Assembly (NCBI RefSeq): GCF_000346615.1
Contig: NZ_ANNU01000005.1
Coordinates: 1 to 64,000, forward strand
Source: Nafulsella turpanensis ZLM-10
GTDB taxonomy: Bacteria; Bacteroidota; Bacteroidia; Cytophagales; Cyclobacteriaceae
Direction: 5' to 3'
Length of the DNA stretch: 64,000 nucleotides
The notes beneath the pieces were generated by a model. The model saw nothing but the letters and a program-made list of their open reading frames with translations, did not search any database and was not told the origin of the DNA. The position numbers and the translations under genes were made by a program. Position 1 is the first letter of the stretch. Each line of letters opens with the position of its first letter. Below are positions 42,264 through 51,302 of the stretch, piece by piece.

Positions 42264-42842
42264 GTGGTTCTGCTTTTAGATAATTTCGATTCCTTTACCT
42301 ATAATCTGGCAGATTACCTCAGGCAGGCAGGGGCTGAGTGTGTTGTACTTAACAACCAGGTAAGCCCGGAGCAACTCAGCGAATTAAATTTAAAAGGAAT
42401 TGTGCTTTCGCCGGGCCCTGAAACACCAGCCAAAGCCGGCAGACTGCTACAGGTCCTTGGGACCTTTTATAATAAATTGCCTATATTAGGCATATGCCTG
42501 GGGCACCAGGCCATCGGGCAGTTCTTTGGCGCAGCGCTTGAAAAGGCGCACAAGCCCATGCATGGAAAAATTTCCATGATCAACTGCGAAGAGGATTACC
42601 TCTTCAATGGGCTGGCAAGGCAGCTAAAGGTTGTACGTTACCACTCGCTGGTATTAAACAGCCTGCCCGAAGCTCTTAGCAGCATTGCTGCCACAGATAG
42701 TGGAGAAATTATGGCCATAAAACATAAGCACCTGCCCATTAGGGGGGTGCAATTCCATCCGGAAGCCATTTTAACAGAAAGCGGGTTGGCAATGTTAAAA
42801 AATTGGCTGCGTTTCAATAATATTGTCGATGAAGACATCTGA
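42264..42842 (+). CDS. Anthranilate/aminodeoxychorismate synthase glutaminase subunit
   Basis: A 192-residue class I glutamine amidotransferase supplying ammonia to chorismate enzymes. It has DNFDSFTYNLADYLRQAG, LSPGPETPAKAG, the nucleophile Cys in GICLGHQAIGQFFGA, and the His-Glu pair in HPEAILTESG. It may serve tryptophan (TrpG) and folate (PabA) at once, as common. Neither TrpE nor PabB is adjacent, so the partner lies elsewhere. It starts at GTG 42264. Confidence 0.9.
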   Translation: MVLLLDNFDSFTYNLADYLRQAGAECVVLNNQVSPEQLSELNLKGIVLSPGPETPAKAGRLLQVLGTFYNKLPILGICLGHQAIGQFFGAALEKAHKPMHGKISMINCEEDYLFNGLARQLKVVRYHSLVLNSLPEALSSIAATDSGEIMAIKHKHLPIRGVQFHPEAILTESGLAMLKNWLRFNNIVDEDI

Positions 42843-42872
42843 TGTAGAATATTTAGCGTAATAAGTGAACAC

Positions 42873-43649
42873 ATGAAGAATGCCGTTAAAGAAGAAGGAG
42901 ATTTCCAATACATAGAAGAAGGAGAAGGAAAAGTACTGTTGCTCCTGCACGGATTATTTGGTGCGCTCAGCAATTGGGATGGCGTAATAGACCGATTTAA
43001 AGGTGAATATAAAGTGGTAATCCCACTGCTCCCGATATATGAAATGCCCCTGCGGCAAGCCGGTCTCGAAGGACTGGTCAAGCACCTTACCGGCTTTGTA
43101 AAGCAAAAAGGCTTTGAAAAGATGACAGTGATGGGCAATTCCCTTGGTGGCCATGTAGCCATGATGTATACGCTCGAAAACCCCGATAAAGTGGAACGCC
43201 TTATTCTTACAGGAAGCTCCGGACTTTTCGAAAATGGTATGGGCGGCTCTTACCCTAAGCGGGGAAGCTATGAGTATATAAAAGAGCGTGTTGAGTATAC
43301 CTTTTATAACCCTGCCACCGCCACCAAAGAGTACATCGACGAGGTGTTTGAAACCACCAAGAGCATTCCTAAATGTATGCGCATTGTAGCGATTGCCAAG
43401 TCGGCACAACGCCACAATATGGCCGAGGATATTCCGAACATTAAGGCACCTACGCTGCTGATATGGGGGCTGAACGATACCATTACCCCCCCCATGGTAG
43501 CACATGAATTTAACCGCCTTATTCCCAACTCCACGCTCCGGTTTATTGATAAATGCTGCCATGCGCCTATGATGGAGCACCCGGAGAAGTTTAATGATAT
43601 ACTGGCCGAATTTTTAGAAGCAACCAACGATAAAACCCAAGCGGCATGA
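42873..43649 (+). CDS. Alpha/beta hydrolase
   Basis: A 258-residue hydrolase with LLLHGLFGALSNW, the nucleophile elbow GNSLGGHVAMMYTL, and a His near the end in CCHAPMMEHPEKFND. The acid is probably in WGLNDTITPP. Substrate unknown. It overlaps the next gene by 4 bases (stop at 43647-43649, ATG at 43646), so the two are translationally coupled. Conserved next to the CBS and NAD kinase genes in many Bacteroidota. Confidence 0.92.
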   Translation: MKNAVKEEGDFQYIEEGEGKVLLLLHGLFGALSNWDGVIDRFKGEYKVVIPLLPIYEMPLRQAGLEGLVKHLTGFVKQKGFEKMTVMGNSLGGHVAMMYTLENPDKVERLILTGSSGLFENGMGGSYPKRGSYEYIKERVEYTFYNPATATKEYIDEVFETTKSIPKCMRIVAIAKSAQRHNMAEDIPNIKAPTLLIWGLNDTITPPMVAHEFNRLIPNSTLRFIDKCCHAPMMEHPEKFNDILAEFLEATNDKTQAA

Positions 43650-44326
43650 TAGCCTCTGAACTCATAAACCCTATTATCTCACCTGTACAAACTACCGACA
43701 AGGTTCATAAAGCCCTTGACTGGATGGAAGATCTCCGCCTGAACGAGCTACCGGTTATGGAAAATGGGGTTTATGTTGGCCTGCTGCGCGACCCACACCT
43801 ATCGGAACAGGATAATGGAGACTCCCACCAGAAAGAGGCACTGGTCCAAAACTTTCCGCTGGTCGACAGGCAGTGCTTTGTCTATGAAAACCAGCATTTC
43901 TTCGATATTATTAAGGCTGCTGCCGATTTTAATGTTCAGACTGTTCCTGTGCTGGATTTGGAGGGAACTTATAAGGGCACTATTACGCTCGACGATACCA
44001 TTGCTGCTTTTGCGCAAACCGCTGCCGTGCAAAGCCCGGGTGCTATTTTTATCCTTTCGCTAAAACAAATCGACTATTCGCTGGCCGAGATCAGCCGCCT
44101 TATTGAGTCTGATAATGCCAAAATATTGTGCTCCTCGGTTAGCAACGACTCTCTTGATCCATCTAAGATTAAGCTCACTGTTAAGGTAAATAAAACAGAT
44201 CTGTCGCGCATAATTGCTACTTTGGAGCGCTTTGGATATAAAATTATTGCAAGCTTTCAGGAATCGGAGATTATTTCGAATGATAAAGAGCGGCTGGACA
44301 TTCTCCTCCGGTACCTGGATATTTAA
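43646..44326 (+). CDS. CBS domain protein
   Basis: A 226-residue protein with two CBS motifs, the first at about residues 8-60 (ISPVQTTDKVHKALDWMEDL, LPVMENGVYVGLLRDPHL) and the second at 75-125 (VYENQHFFDIIKAAADFNVQ, VPVLDLEGTYKGTITLDDTI). A third region from 140 is ACT-like (FILSLKQIDYSLAEISRLIE, VKVNKTDLSRIIATLERFGY). CBS pairs bind adenosine nucleotides and sense energy state. It sits directly before nadK, so control of NAD(P) or envelope genes by nucleotide level is plausible but unproved. Confidence 0.9.
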   Translation: MIASELINPIISPVQTTDKVHKALDWMEDLRLNELPVMENGVYVGLLRDPHLSEQDNGDSHQKEALVQNFPLVDRQCFVYENQHFFDIIKAAADFNVQTVPVLDLEGTYKGTITLDDTIAAFAQTAAVQSPGAIFILSLKQIDYSLAEISRLIESDNAKILCSSVSNDSLDPSKIKLTVKVNKTDLSRIIATLERFGYKIIASFQESEIISNDKERLDILLRYLDI

Positions 44327-44346
44327 ATTTAACTCTGCCCCGGCTT

Positions 44347-45225
44347 ATGAAAGTTGCTTTACATGGAAAAACGCTCAGTAAAGAAACATGCCCTTACATT
44401 CAGGAAGTAATTGGTGAGCTTTACCGGCGGCAGGCCCAGCTATACCTCTCTCAGCATTTTCTTAAAGAAGTCCGAAAGTACGGGCTTCGTATCGACAAGG
44501 TGGAGACCTTCAGCAAAAAGGACAGCCTCCACGAGCTTGACTTTATGTTTAGCCTTGGGGGCGATGGTACGCTGCTCGACACCCTCACCTACGTAAGAGA
44601 AGCCGAACTACCACTCGTGGGGGTTAATACCGGCCGCCTCGGCTTTTTGGCTACTACGCCAAAAGATAAAATTAAAGCCGTAATAGACGCCCTCTACAAC
44701 AACTACTTTACCTACGACTACCGTACCCTTATTCGCCTCGATGCCGATGAAGACCTGTTCGAAGGCATGGGTTTTGGCCTGAACGAGTTTGCCATTCTGA
44801 AAAAGGACACCTCTTCCATGATCGTGGTCCATACCTATATCGATGGAGAGTTTTTAAATTCGTACTGGGCCGATGGTCTGATTGTTGCTACCCCCACAGG
44901 TTCTACAGGTTATTCGCTGAGCTGTGGCGGCCCTCTGGTACTGCCGCAGTCCAACAACTTTGTCGTAACCCCTGTAAGCCCCCACAACCTGTATGTAAGA
45001 CCTATGGTAGTTTCTGACAATAGTGTGCTCTCGTTCGAGATTGAAGGACGTAGTAAAAACTTCCTCGTTTCGCTCGACTCCCGCTCCAGAACAGTCGATG
45101 CTTCCATACAAATGGCCGTACGCAAGGAAAACTTCCGGGCTAAACTGGTGAAACTCACCGGATACAACTTCTTTGATACCCTCCGGCAGAAGCTTAACTG
45201 GGGGTTAGATAACAGGAATTATTGA
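44347..45225 (+). CDS. nadK: NAD kinase
   Basis: A 292-residue enzyme phosphorylating NAD to NADP. It has the kinase motifs SLGGDGTLLDTLTY (about residues 62-75), VNTGRLGFLATTP, and PTGSTGYSLSCGGPLV. Full length and intact. Situated 20 bases after the CBS gene and before the envelope genes, in an order found in many Bacteroidota. Confidence 0.96.
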   Translation: MKVALHGKTLSKETCPYIQEVIGELYRRQAQLYLSQHFLKEVRKYGLRIDKVETFSKKDSLHELDFMFSLGGDGTLLDTLTYVREAELPLVGVNTGRLGFLATTPKDKIKAVIDALYNNYFTYDYRTLIRLDADEDLFEGMGFGLNEFAILKKDTSSMIVVHTYIDGEFLNSYWADGLIVATPTGSTGYSLSCGGPLVLPQSNNFVVTPVSPHNLYVRPMVVSDNSVLSFEIEGRSKNFLVSLDSRSRTVDASIQMAVRKENFRAKLVKLTGYNFFDTLRQKLNWGLDNRNY

Positions 45226-45257
45226 AGTTTTTTTTCTTCTAACTATTAATAATTTTG
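45222..45257 (+). promoter_or_regulatory. Possible promoter of the DUF6089-uppS-bamA genes
   Basis: TTG at 45222-45224 and a full -7 element TAATTTTG at 45250-45257, 25 bases apart (rather long). It would start transcription about 45 bases before the first DUF6089 gene. Confidence 0.35.
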
Positions 45258-45308
45258 TGTACTCCCGCAGGATGCGATTGTATCTCTGTACCTATTGCCT
45301 TGTTATCT

Positions 45309-46433
45309 ATGAAAAAACTTCTCCTGCTCTTTTCCCTCTTTATGGTGGGTATACTTATTTCTTCGGATGTCCTGGGACAGCGCATTTCGCAGTTCAGAGG
45401 CCGCCGCATGCCTTTCGCCAAAAATAAAAGGTACCTGTCTGTTGGCTTTACAGTAAACGCATTTAATTATTTTGGCGATCTGACTCCCCAAAGCCATTTT
45501 GCCAGCACCTCTGTTTCTTATACCCGCCCCGGTGTGGGCGTAACAGGCATGTATCGCATGGGTCCCCGTTCCTTTATGAGAGGAAACTTTATGTGGGGCC
45601 GACTCCAGGCAGATGATTTTAAAGCAGATCCATTCGGTGAGGATTCCAAATACCGTTATGTGCGCAACCTCCACTTCCGAAATGATATAAAGGAACTTTC
45701 ACTTGAATATGTTTTCGATTTTATTCCTCACCATCGCACCTTCATTACCCGGCCTCAGCTAATCCCGTTTGTCTCTGTTGGCCTTGCCATTTTCCACCAC
45801 AATCCAAAGGCCAAAGTGCCTTCGGTTGATGCTTACCATTATAATATTGGTAATGCACAGCCTATTGAAGAAAATGATCTCCGCTATGGAGGTGTTTCGC
45901 CCGGCGATTGGATTGCCTTAAAACCCTTAGGCACAGAAGGGCAATATATTGAAAATTCAGGCGTTGAACCCTACAGCAACTGGCAGTTTGCCATCCCGCT
46001 TGGAGCAGGTGTGCGGTACAGGTTAAACAGATTCGTTGATATTTCGTTTGAACTTTCGTACCACCAAACTTTTACAGATTACCTCGACGATGTAAGTGGC
46101 CTGTATGTAAATCCGGAAGAGTTTGGAGATACACCGGAAGCAAACCTGGCCCGCTTAATGGCCGATCGCTCGAAAGAGCCTTTCGCCGCCCTTAGCGGAG
46201 AGGAACGGGATCTTAATTACATTCGTGAGCACATTAACGGTACTCATTTATATGGGCAGGTTCCGCCGGATTTTGGTGACCTTCCATACGAGCTCATAAG
46301 CGGGTACGGAAGCAGAGGGACAGAGGAATTTCCGAACATACGCGGAAAAGACGACTGGGACGTTTACCTGGTAACAAAATTTCAATTAACCTATATTATT
46401 GGAACGAACATACGTAATGCAAAATTCAGGTAA
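45309..46433 (+). CDS. DUF6089 family outer-membrane protein (PorG-like, first copy)
   Basis: A 374-residue exported beta-rich protein. The signal peptide runs to about residue 24 (SDVLGQ). The N-terminal barrel strand KRYLSVGFTVNAFNYFGDLT and SVSYTRPGVGVTGMYRMGPR open the barrel, and the C-terminus ends VYLVTKFQLTYIIGTNIRNA KFR in strand form. DUF6089 includes PorG, a T9SS outer-membrane component bound to the PorK-PorN ring in Porphyromonas gingivalis, whose gene also lies just upstream of uppS and bamA. The ATG at 45309 begins the signal peptide; the frame is open from 45255. Its 3' end overlaps the second copy by 17 bases. Confidence 0.82.
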   Translation: MKKLLLLFSLFMVGILISSDVLGQRISQFRGRRMPFAKNKRYLSVGFTVNAFNYFGDLTPQSHFASTSVSYTRPGVGVTGMYRMGPRSFMRGNFMWGRLQADDFKADPFGEDSKYRYVRNLHFRNDIKELSLEYVFDFIPHHRTFITRPQLIPFVSVGLAIFHHNPKAKVPSVDAYHYNIGNAQPIEENDLRYGGVSPGDWIALKPLGTEGQYIENSGVEPYSNWQFAIPLGAGVRYRLNRFVDISFELSYHQTFTDYLDDVSGLYVNPEEFGDTPEANLARLMADRSKEPFAALSGEERDLNYIREHINGTHLYGQVPPDFGDLPYELISGYGSRGTEEFPNIRGKDDWDVYLVTKFQLTYIIGTNIRNAKFR

Positions 46434-47166
46434 GAAATTAACAGCACTCATTTCAACAATTAAGGGAAGGCCTTTAAGGGCTTTTCCTTTTTTTATGCTA
46501 GCCTTTCTCTGGCTGCTGACTCCCGCTGCAGGTCAAAAACATGATATTGGCATTGGCCTTGGAGCAGCAAACTATACCGGAGAACTATCGAGAAGTTACA
46601 GCCTGCTTACCCACCGCCCGGCAGGCTGGTTGTTTTACCGCTATAACCTTAATGAGGCTGTAAGCCTGAGAGGGAGCCTTAGTCTGGGTCTCCTTACAGG
46701 CAGTGATCAGCCTCCCTTTGATGCTTTTGCCGGGCAGCGCGCTGACCCTAGTTTTACCGTAACCCAAACAGAAATAGGCGCAGTGGTTGAGTACAACTTT
46801 CTGGATTATAAAGATCCAAAATCACTTGTTCGCTGGTCACCTTACTTTTTTGGAGGGGTTGCAGTATTTATGAGCAGGGGACATGGCCAGAGAGCAACGG
46901 ACTACAGCAGAATCCAGCCTTCCATACCTGTGGGAATTGGCATAAAATACATGCTTACCCCCTACCTTACACTCGGCTATGAATGGGGTGCCCGCAAAAC
47001 CTTTTTCGACTATATCGATAATGTTGGAGCCTTCCTTCCCGAGGAAAATGGTTTTGACAAAGACTACCAGTATGGAAACATCCATAACAAAGACTGGTAC
47101 TATTTTACCGGCTTCACTTTAAGTTATACCTTCTGGACTATTCCCTGTCCTTTTACCTTTGAATAA
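46417..47166 (+). CDS. DUF6089 family outer-membrane protein (PorG-like, second copy)
   Basis: A 249-residue protein starting at ATG 46417, 17 bases inside the preceding gene in another frame. The N-terminus has a basic stretch, then a signal peptide ending in AAGQ (about residue 41). Barrel strands follow: KHDIGIGLGAANYTGELSRS, SLRGSLSLGLLTGSDQPP, SPYFFGGVAVFMSRGHGQ, ending YYFTGFTLSYTFWTIPCPF. This copy is closer than the first to PorG of P. gingivalis in length and in the GAANYTGEL start. It precedes uppS and bamA. T9SS assembly is the likely role. Confidence 0.85.
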   Translation: MQNSGKKLTALISTIKGRPLRAFPFFMLAFLWLLTPAAGQKHDIGIGLGAANYTGELSRSYSLLTHRPAGWLFYRYNLNEAVSLRGSLSLGLLTGSDQPPFDAFAGQRADPSFTVTQTEIGAVVEYNFLDYKDPKSLVRWSPYFFGGVAVFMSRGHGQRATDYSRIQPSIPVGIGIKYMLTPYLTLGYEWGARKTFFDYIDNVGAFLPEENGFDKDYQYGNIHNKDWYYFTGFTLSYTFWTIPCPFTFE

Positions 47167-47223
47167 AAGCCCTTTATCTCAAAGAAACTTTACCATCCTT
47201 ACCGATTAAAATACCAAATTTTG

Positions 47224-47244
47224 TAGCTTTGCAAATTAATTTGC
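47224..47244 (+). promoter_or_regulatory. -7 element joined to a 14-bp palindrome upstream of uppS
   Basis: TAGCTTTG (47224-47231) is a full -7 match. Its last G starts GCAAATTAATTTGC (47231-47244), a perfect palindrome lying over the likely transcription start, 16 bases before the uppS ATG. No TTG stands at the usual -33 place, so the promoter may need an activator. Confidence 0.5.
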
Positions 47245-47259
47245 AGCATACAACAGGGA

Positions 47260-48009
47260 ATGAAAGAAAATCTTGATTTACATAATTTGCCGGAGCACGT
47301 AGCCGTTATAATGGATGGTAACGGACGTTGGGCAAAAAAGAAGGGGGCCATGAGGATTTTCGGACATAAAAATGCCATTGAGGCAGTTCGGGATACTACA
47401 GAGGCATGTGCAGAGCTGGGAGTAAAATACCTGACCCTTTATGCCTTTTCTACAGAAAACTGGAACCGGCCCAAGGCAGAGGTCAATGCCCTGATGGAGC
47501 TTCTGGTTATGACCATCCGAAAAGAGCTGAATACCCTCCAGAAAAACAATGTGCGGTTAATGGCAATTGGCAACCTCCTTACCCTCCCGGAGGGCTGCCG
47601 GCAGCAATTAAAAGATGCCATTGCTCAAACCAGCCAAAACACCGGACTTACGCTGGTTCTTGCGCTCAGCTACAGTGGCCGCTGGGAAATAATGAATGCT
47701 GTAAAAGAACTAAGCCGCAAAGTTGCCGCCGGCACCATCGCCCCGGAGGCTATTGATGAGTCTCTTTTCGAGAACCACCTGAATACCCACAGCATTCCGG
47801 ACCCGGAACTCCTTATCCGTACCAGTGGCGAAATGCGCATCAGCAATTTTATGCTATGGCAGTTAGCTTATACCGAATTATATATAACCGAAATTCTTTG
47901 GCCTGATTTTCGCCGGGAACATTTGTATGAAGCTATTTATGCTTACCAGCAAAGAGAAAGACGGTTTGGCAAAACCAGTGAACAAATAAACCTGAAACAG
48001 AACGGATGA
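47260..48009 (+). CDS. uppS: Undecaprenyl diphosphate synthase (isoprenyl transferase)
   Basis: A 249-residue cis-prenyltransferase making the lipid carrier for peptidoglycan and O-polysaccharide. The motifs are HVAVIMDGNGRWAKKKGAMR, LYAFSTENWNRP, and RTSGEMRISNFMLWQLAYTE LYITEILWPDF. The usual length is kept. Stop and the bamA start overlap by 4 bases (48006-48009). Confidence 0.96.
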   Translation: MKENLDLHNLPEHVAVIMDGNGRWAKKKGAMRIFGHKNAIEAVRDTTEACAELGVKYLTLYAFSTENWNRPKAEVNALMELLVMTIRKELNTLQKNNVRLMAIGNLLTLPEGCRQQLKDAIAQTSQNTGLTLVLALSYSGRWEIMNAVKELSRKVAAGTIAPEAIDESLFENHLNTHSIPDPELLIRTSGEMRISNFMLWQLAYTELYITEILWPDFRREHLYEAIYAYQQRERRFGKTSEQINLKQNG

Positions 48010-50741
48010 AGAGATATATCTTAGCCACTTTAGTTGTTTTACTCCCTGTGGTAGTGCAGGCACAGATTGGAGTTGGCGTACGCAAACCTAACCGCTCTTC
48101 CGAAAATATCGACCTTAACTACGCCAATCCTAAGGAATATGAAATTGCCGAAATAAAAGTATCCGGCGTTGAAACGCTCAATACCGATGCCCTTATCTCA
48201 GTGGCAGGTCTGAGGGTAGGCGATAGAATTACCATTCCGGGCGATGCCCTTAGTTCCGCTATTAATAAGCTCTGGAAGCAGGGCATTATCGGCGATGCAA
48301 GTATCAGTATTTCGAAAGTAGAAGGCGACAAGGTATACCTGAACATCGACCTCAAGGAAAGACCACGCCTAACGAGCATCAACATCAGTGGTGTTAATAA
48401 ATCGCAGCAAAAAACCCTTCAGGATAAAATAAAGGTAATTCGTGGAAGGGTGGTGACAGATGCCCTCATCAAGAATACCGAAATGACCATCCGCGACCAT
48501 TATGTAGATAAGGGGTTCCTTAATGCAGAGGTACGCGTGGTACCTGAAAAAGACACCACTCAAACCAACAGTGTAAAGCTGAATATTCTGGTCGATAAAA
48601 ACCCGAAAATTAAAATCGACCAGATTAACTTCATTGGCAACGAAAACATTGCCGACTCCCGCTTAAAGTCAAAAATGCGGAGCACCAAAGAAAAGCCCCG
48701 GATTACCCTCTTCGAAGACCTTATTCGCAGGGCCATTAACTTCCGCCCTTCCGACCTGGTAGAATTTTTTAGCAATAAAAAAGAAACAGAACCGCAGGAT
48801 ATTAAGGATTATCTTGCCACCCATGTAAAAGCAAATATCTTTAGCGGCTCTAAATTTATTCGCGAAGATTTTGAGGCAGACAAAGAGGCCGTAATTGACT
48901 TCTACAATTCGCAGGGTTACCGCGATGCCAAAATTGTAAGCGATACCATCCTGAACTCCCCAAAGAAGAACATGATTAGCCTTAACCTGAGGGTAGATGA
49001 AGGGGACCGGTATTATTTTAGAGATATCAGCTGGGAAGGAAACTATGTTCACAGCGATAGTTTGCTTAACCGTATCCTTGGAGTGGAAAAGGGAGATATC
49101 TACGACATGGCCCTTATCGACAAAAAGCTTCACTACAACCCCATGGGTAGCGATGTAAGTGCGCTGTACATGGATAATGGCTATCTGTTCTTTAATGCCA
49201 ATCCGGTAGAGGTAGCCGTAGAGGGCGACTCTATCGATTTAGAGATCCGATTGACAGAAGGGCCACAGGCCACTATTAAGCGGGTAATCATCAATGGCAA
49301 CGACCGTACAAAGGATCATGTTATTTTGCGGGAGGTGCGCACGCTCCCCGGCGAAAAATTCAGCCGCGAAAAGTTAATTCGTACCCAGCGCGAAATTCTG
49401 GCACTTGGCTTCTTCGATCAGGAAAACTTCGGTATGCAACCAATACCAAACCCACAGGATGGTACGGTTGATATTGAGTATACTGTAGTAGAAAAGCCAA
49501 CCGACCAGATTGAATTATCGGCAGGCTGGGGCGGACGTAGCAGCTATGGGGCCGGAGGCTTTATTGGTACCCTTGGCCTTGTTTTTAATAACTTTTCCAT
49601 CCAGAACATCCTGAAGCCACGCTCCTGGGATCCGCTGCCGGTTGGCGACGGGCAAACCCTTGCATTACGGGTACAGGCCAGCGGACGCCGATACCAGACC
49701 TATTCATTTTCTTTCGTAGAGCCCTGGTTAGGGGGTCGTCGTCCTAATGCCTTTTCCGTTAACTTAAGCCATTCAATTAACCGTAGCTACCCCTATGGAA
49801 GGGCTCTTTTAGATTTCAATGAAGAAGTAGGCCGTATCAGTGTTACCAGTGCAACCGTAGGCCTGGGCCGCCGGATTAGGTGGCCTGACGACTTCTTTAC
49901 CCTGCAGAACTCTGTATCTTACCTCTACTACGACATATTTGCCAAGCTGGATGAGAATGGCCGGCCAAGCCCATATGCATATGCTCCCTTCGAGAGCTTT
50001 GGTTTGTACAATGGAAACGCCAATACAGTTACCCTGAATACGACCATTGCCAGAAACAGCATCAACTATCCTATGTATCCAAGAGGAGGTTCCTCCCTCT
50101 CTCTGCAGGCAAGCTTTACGCCTCCTTATTCTCTTTTCAATGAAAAGAATTATGAAGAGCTGAGCACAGAAGAAAGATTCCAGTGGGTAGAATACCACAA
50201 ATACATGTTCGATGCCGATTTCTTTACCCAGATAATCGGAGACCTTGTTCTAAATGCCAAAGCAAATATGGGCTTCATTGGCTCCTATGGTAGCGGCAAC
50301 CCTATTGGTCCTTTCGAGCGCTTTGTATTAGGTGGCGATGGCATGTCAGGTCAGGCAGGTGGTTACTATATTGGCCGCGACATTATTGGCCTGAGAGGAT
50401 ATGAAACCACCAGTATCGGCCCGAGAGTTGGTAACCGTACAACCGGTACCGGCGGGGTGGTATATAATAAGTTTACGTTACAACTACGCTACCCTTTATC
50501 TTTAAACCCTGCTGCTACTATTTACCTGCAGGCCTTTGGCGAAGCGGGTAATAACTGGGGAAGTTACCGCGAATTTAATCCGTTTGACCTGTACCGCTCG
50601 GCTGGTATTGGCGCCCGTATCTTTATGCCAGCCTTTGGCCTTATTGGTATTGACTGGGCGTATGGCTTCGACGAAATCCCAGGCCTTCCGGAGCAGAATG
50701 GTTCGCAGTTCCACTTCACTATCGGGCAGCAAATCAGATAA
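48006..50741 (+). CDS. bamA: Outer membrane protein assembly factor BamA
   Basis: A 911-residue outer-membrane protein that folds beta-barrels into the outer membrane. Signal peptide 1-20 (VVVQAQ). Five POTRA domains fill about residues 40-460, with the typical SVAGLRVGDRITIPGDALSS, ISGVNKSQQKTLQDK, IIINGNDRTKDHVILREVR TLPGEKFS. The 16-strand barrel (from about 500) has VRGYE-like GLRGYETTSIGPRVG (the conserved RGxxxx loop 6) and ends FDEIPGLPEQNGSQFHFTIG QQIR. It is followed by two ompH/skp genes, the usual partner order. Confidence 0.96.
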   Translation: MKRYILATLVVLLPVVVQAQIGVGVRKPNRSSENIDLNYANPKEYEIAEIKVSGVETLNTDALISVAGLRVGDRITIPGDALSSAINKLWKQGIIGDASISISKVEGDKVYLNIDLKERPRLTSINISGVNKSQQKTLQDKIKVIRGRVVTDALIKNTEMTIRDHYVDKGFLNAEVRVVPEKDTTQTNSVKLNILVDKNPKIKIDQINFIGNENIADSRLKSKMRSTKEKPRITLFEDLIRRAINFRPSDLVEFFSNKKETEPQDIKDYLATHVKANIFSGSKFIREDFEADKEAVIDFYNSQGYRDAKIVSDTILNSPKKNMISLNLRVDEGDRYYFRDISWEGNYVHSDSLLNRILGVEKGDIYDMALIDKKLHYNPMGSDVSALYMDNGYLFFNANPVEVAVEGDSIDLEIRLTEGPQATIKRVIINGNDRTKDHVILREVRTLPGEKFSREKLIRTQREILALGFFDQENFGMQPIPNPQDGTVDIEYTVVEKPTDQIELSAGWGGRSSYGAGGFIGTLGLVFNNFSIQNILKPRSWDPLPVGDGQTLALRVQASGRRYQTYSFSFVEPWLGGRRPNAFSVNLSHSINRSYPYGRALLDFNEEVGRISVTSATVGLGRRIRWPDDFFTLQNSVSYLYYDIFAKLDENGRPSPYAYAPFESFGLYNGNANTVTLNTTIARNSINYPMYPRGGSSLSLQASFTPPYSLFNEKNYEELSTEERFQWVEYHKYMFDADFFTQIIGDLVLNAKANMGFIGSYGSGNPIGPFERFVLGGDGMSGQAGGYYIGRDIIGLRGYETTSIGPRVGNRTTGTGGVVYNKFTLQLRYPLSLNPAATIYLQAFGEAGNNWGSYREFNPFDLYRSAGIGARIFMPAFGLIGIDWAYGFDEIPGLPEQNGSQFHFTIGQQIR

Positions 50742-50746
50742 ATCGT

Positions 50747-51280
50747 ATGAAAAGACACTTTTTTTTAATTTTTTTCCTTTTTTTGGTCTCAAATTCAATT
50801 TTTGGCCAGAAATTTGGATATGTTGATACAAACTATATCCTGGGGCAGATGCCTGAGTTTGCAGGAGCCCAGCAGGAAATAGAAAAGGTATCACTTGCAT
50901 GGCAGGACGAAATTAAAGACAAACAAAAAGAAATCGATGCCATGTACAGTGCCCTGCAGGCCGAAGAAGTACTGCTGACCGAAGCCATGAAAAAGCAAAG
51001 GCTGGCAGAGATTAAAAAGAAGGAAGAGGAACTAAAAGAATACCAGAAACAGGTATTTGGCTTTGAAGGCCTTTTTTTCCTCAAGCAGCAGGAAATACTT
51101 CAGCCGGTACAGGAAAAAGTATTTGAAGCAGTAGAAACCGTTGCCGTAAAGCAAAAGCTGCAGATAGTATTTGACAAAGCAGGAGGCCTTACCATGATTT
51201 ACACCAATCCGGTACACGATTATACCGATTATGTACTCGAAGAATTAGGCCTTGGAGATAAAACCGATACAATAAAATAA
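50747..51280 (+). CDS. OmpH/Skp family periplasmic chaperone (first copy)
   Basis: A 177-residue protein with a signal peptide to about residue 21 (IFGQ), the FGYVDTNYILGQMPEFAGAQ opening, and a long charged coiled coil (residues 45-110, rich in K and E). The end strand LQIVFDKAGGLTMIYTNP and HDYTDYVLEELGL are also typical. Skp trimers hold unfolded outer-membrane proteins in the periplasm before BamA takes them. Adjacent to bamA by 5 bases. Confidence 0.93.
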   Translation: MKRHFFLIFFLFLVSNSIFGQKFGYVDTNYILGQMPEFAGAQQEIEKVSLAWQDEIKDKQKEIDAMYSALQAEEVLLTEAMKKQRLAEIKKKEEELKEYQKQVFGFEGLFFLKQQEILQPVQEKVFEAVETVAVKQKLQIVFDKAGGLTMIYTNPVHDYTDYVLEELGLGDKTDTIK

Positions 51281-51302
51281 GTTAATTAAACTGATAGTGC
51301 TC

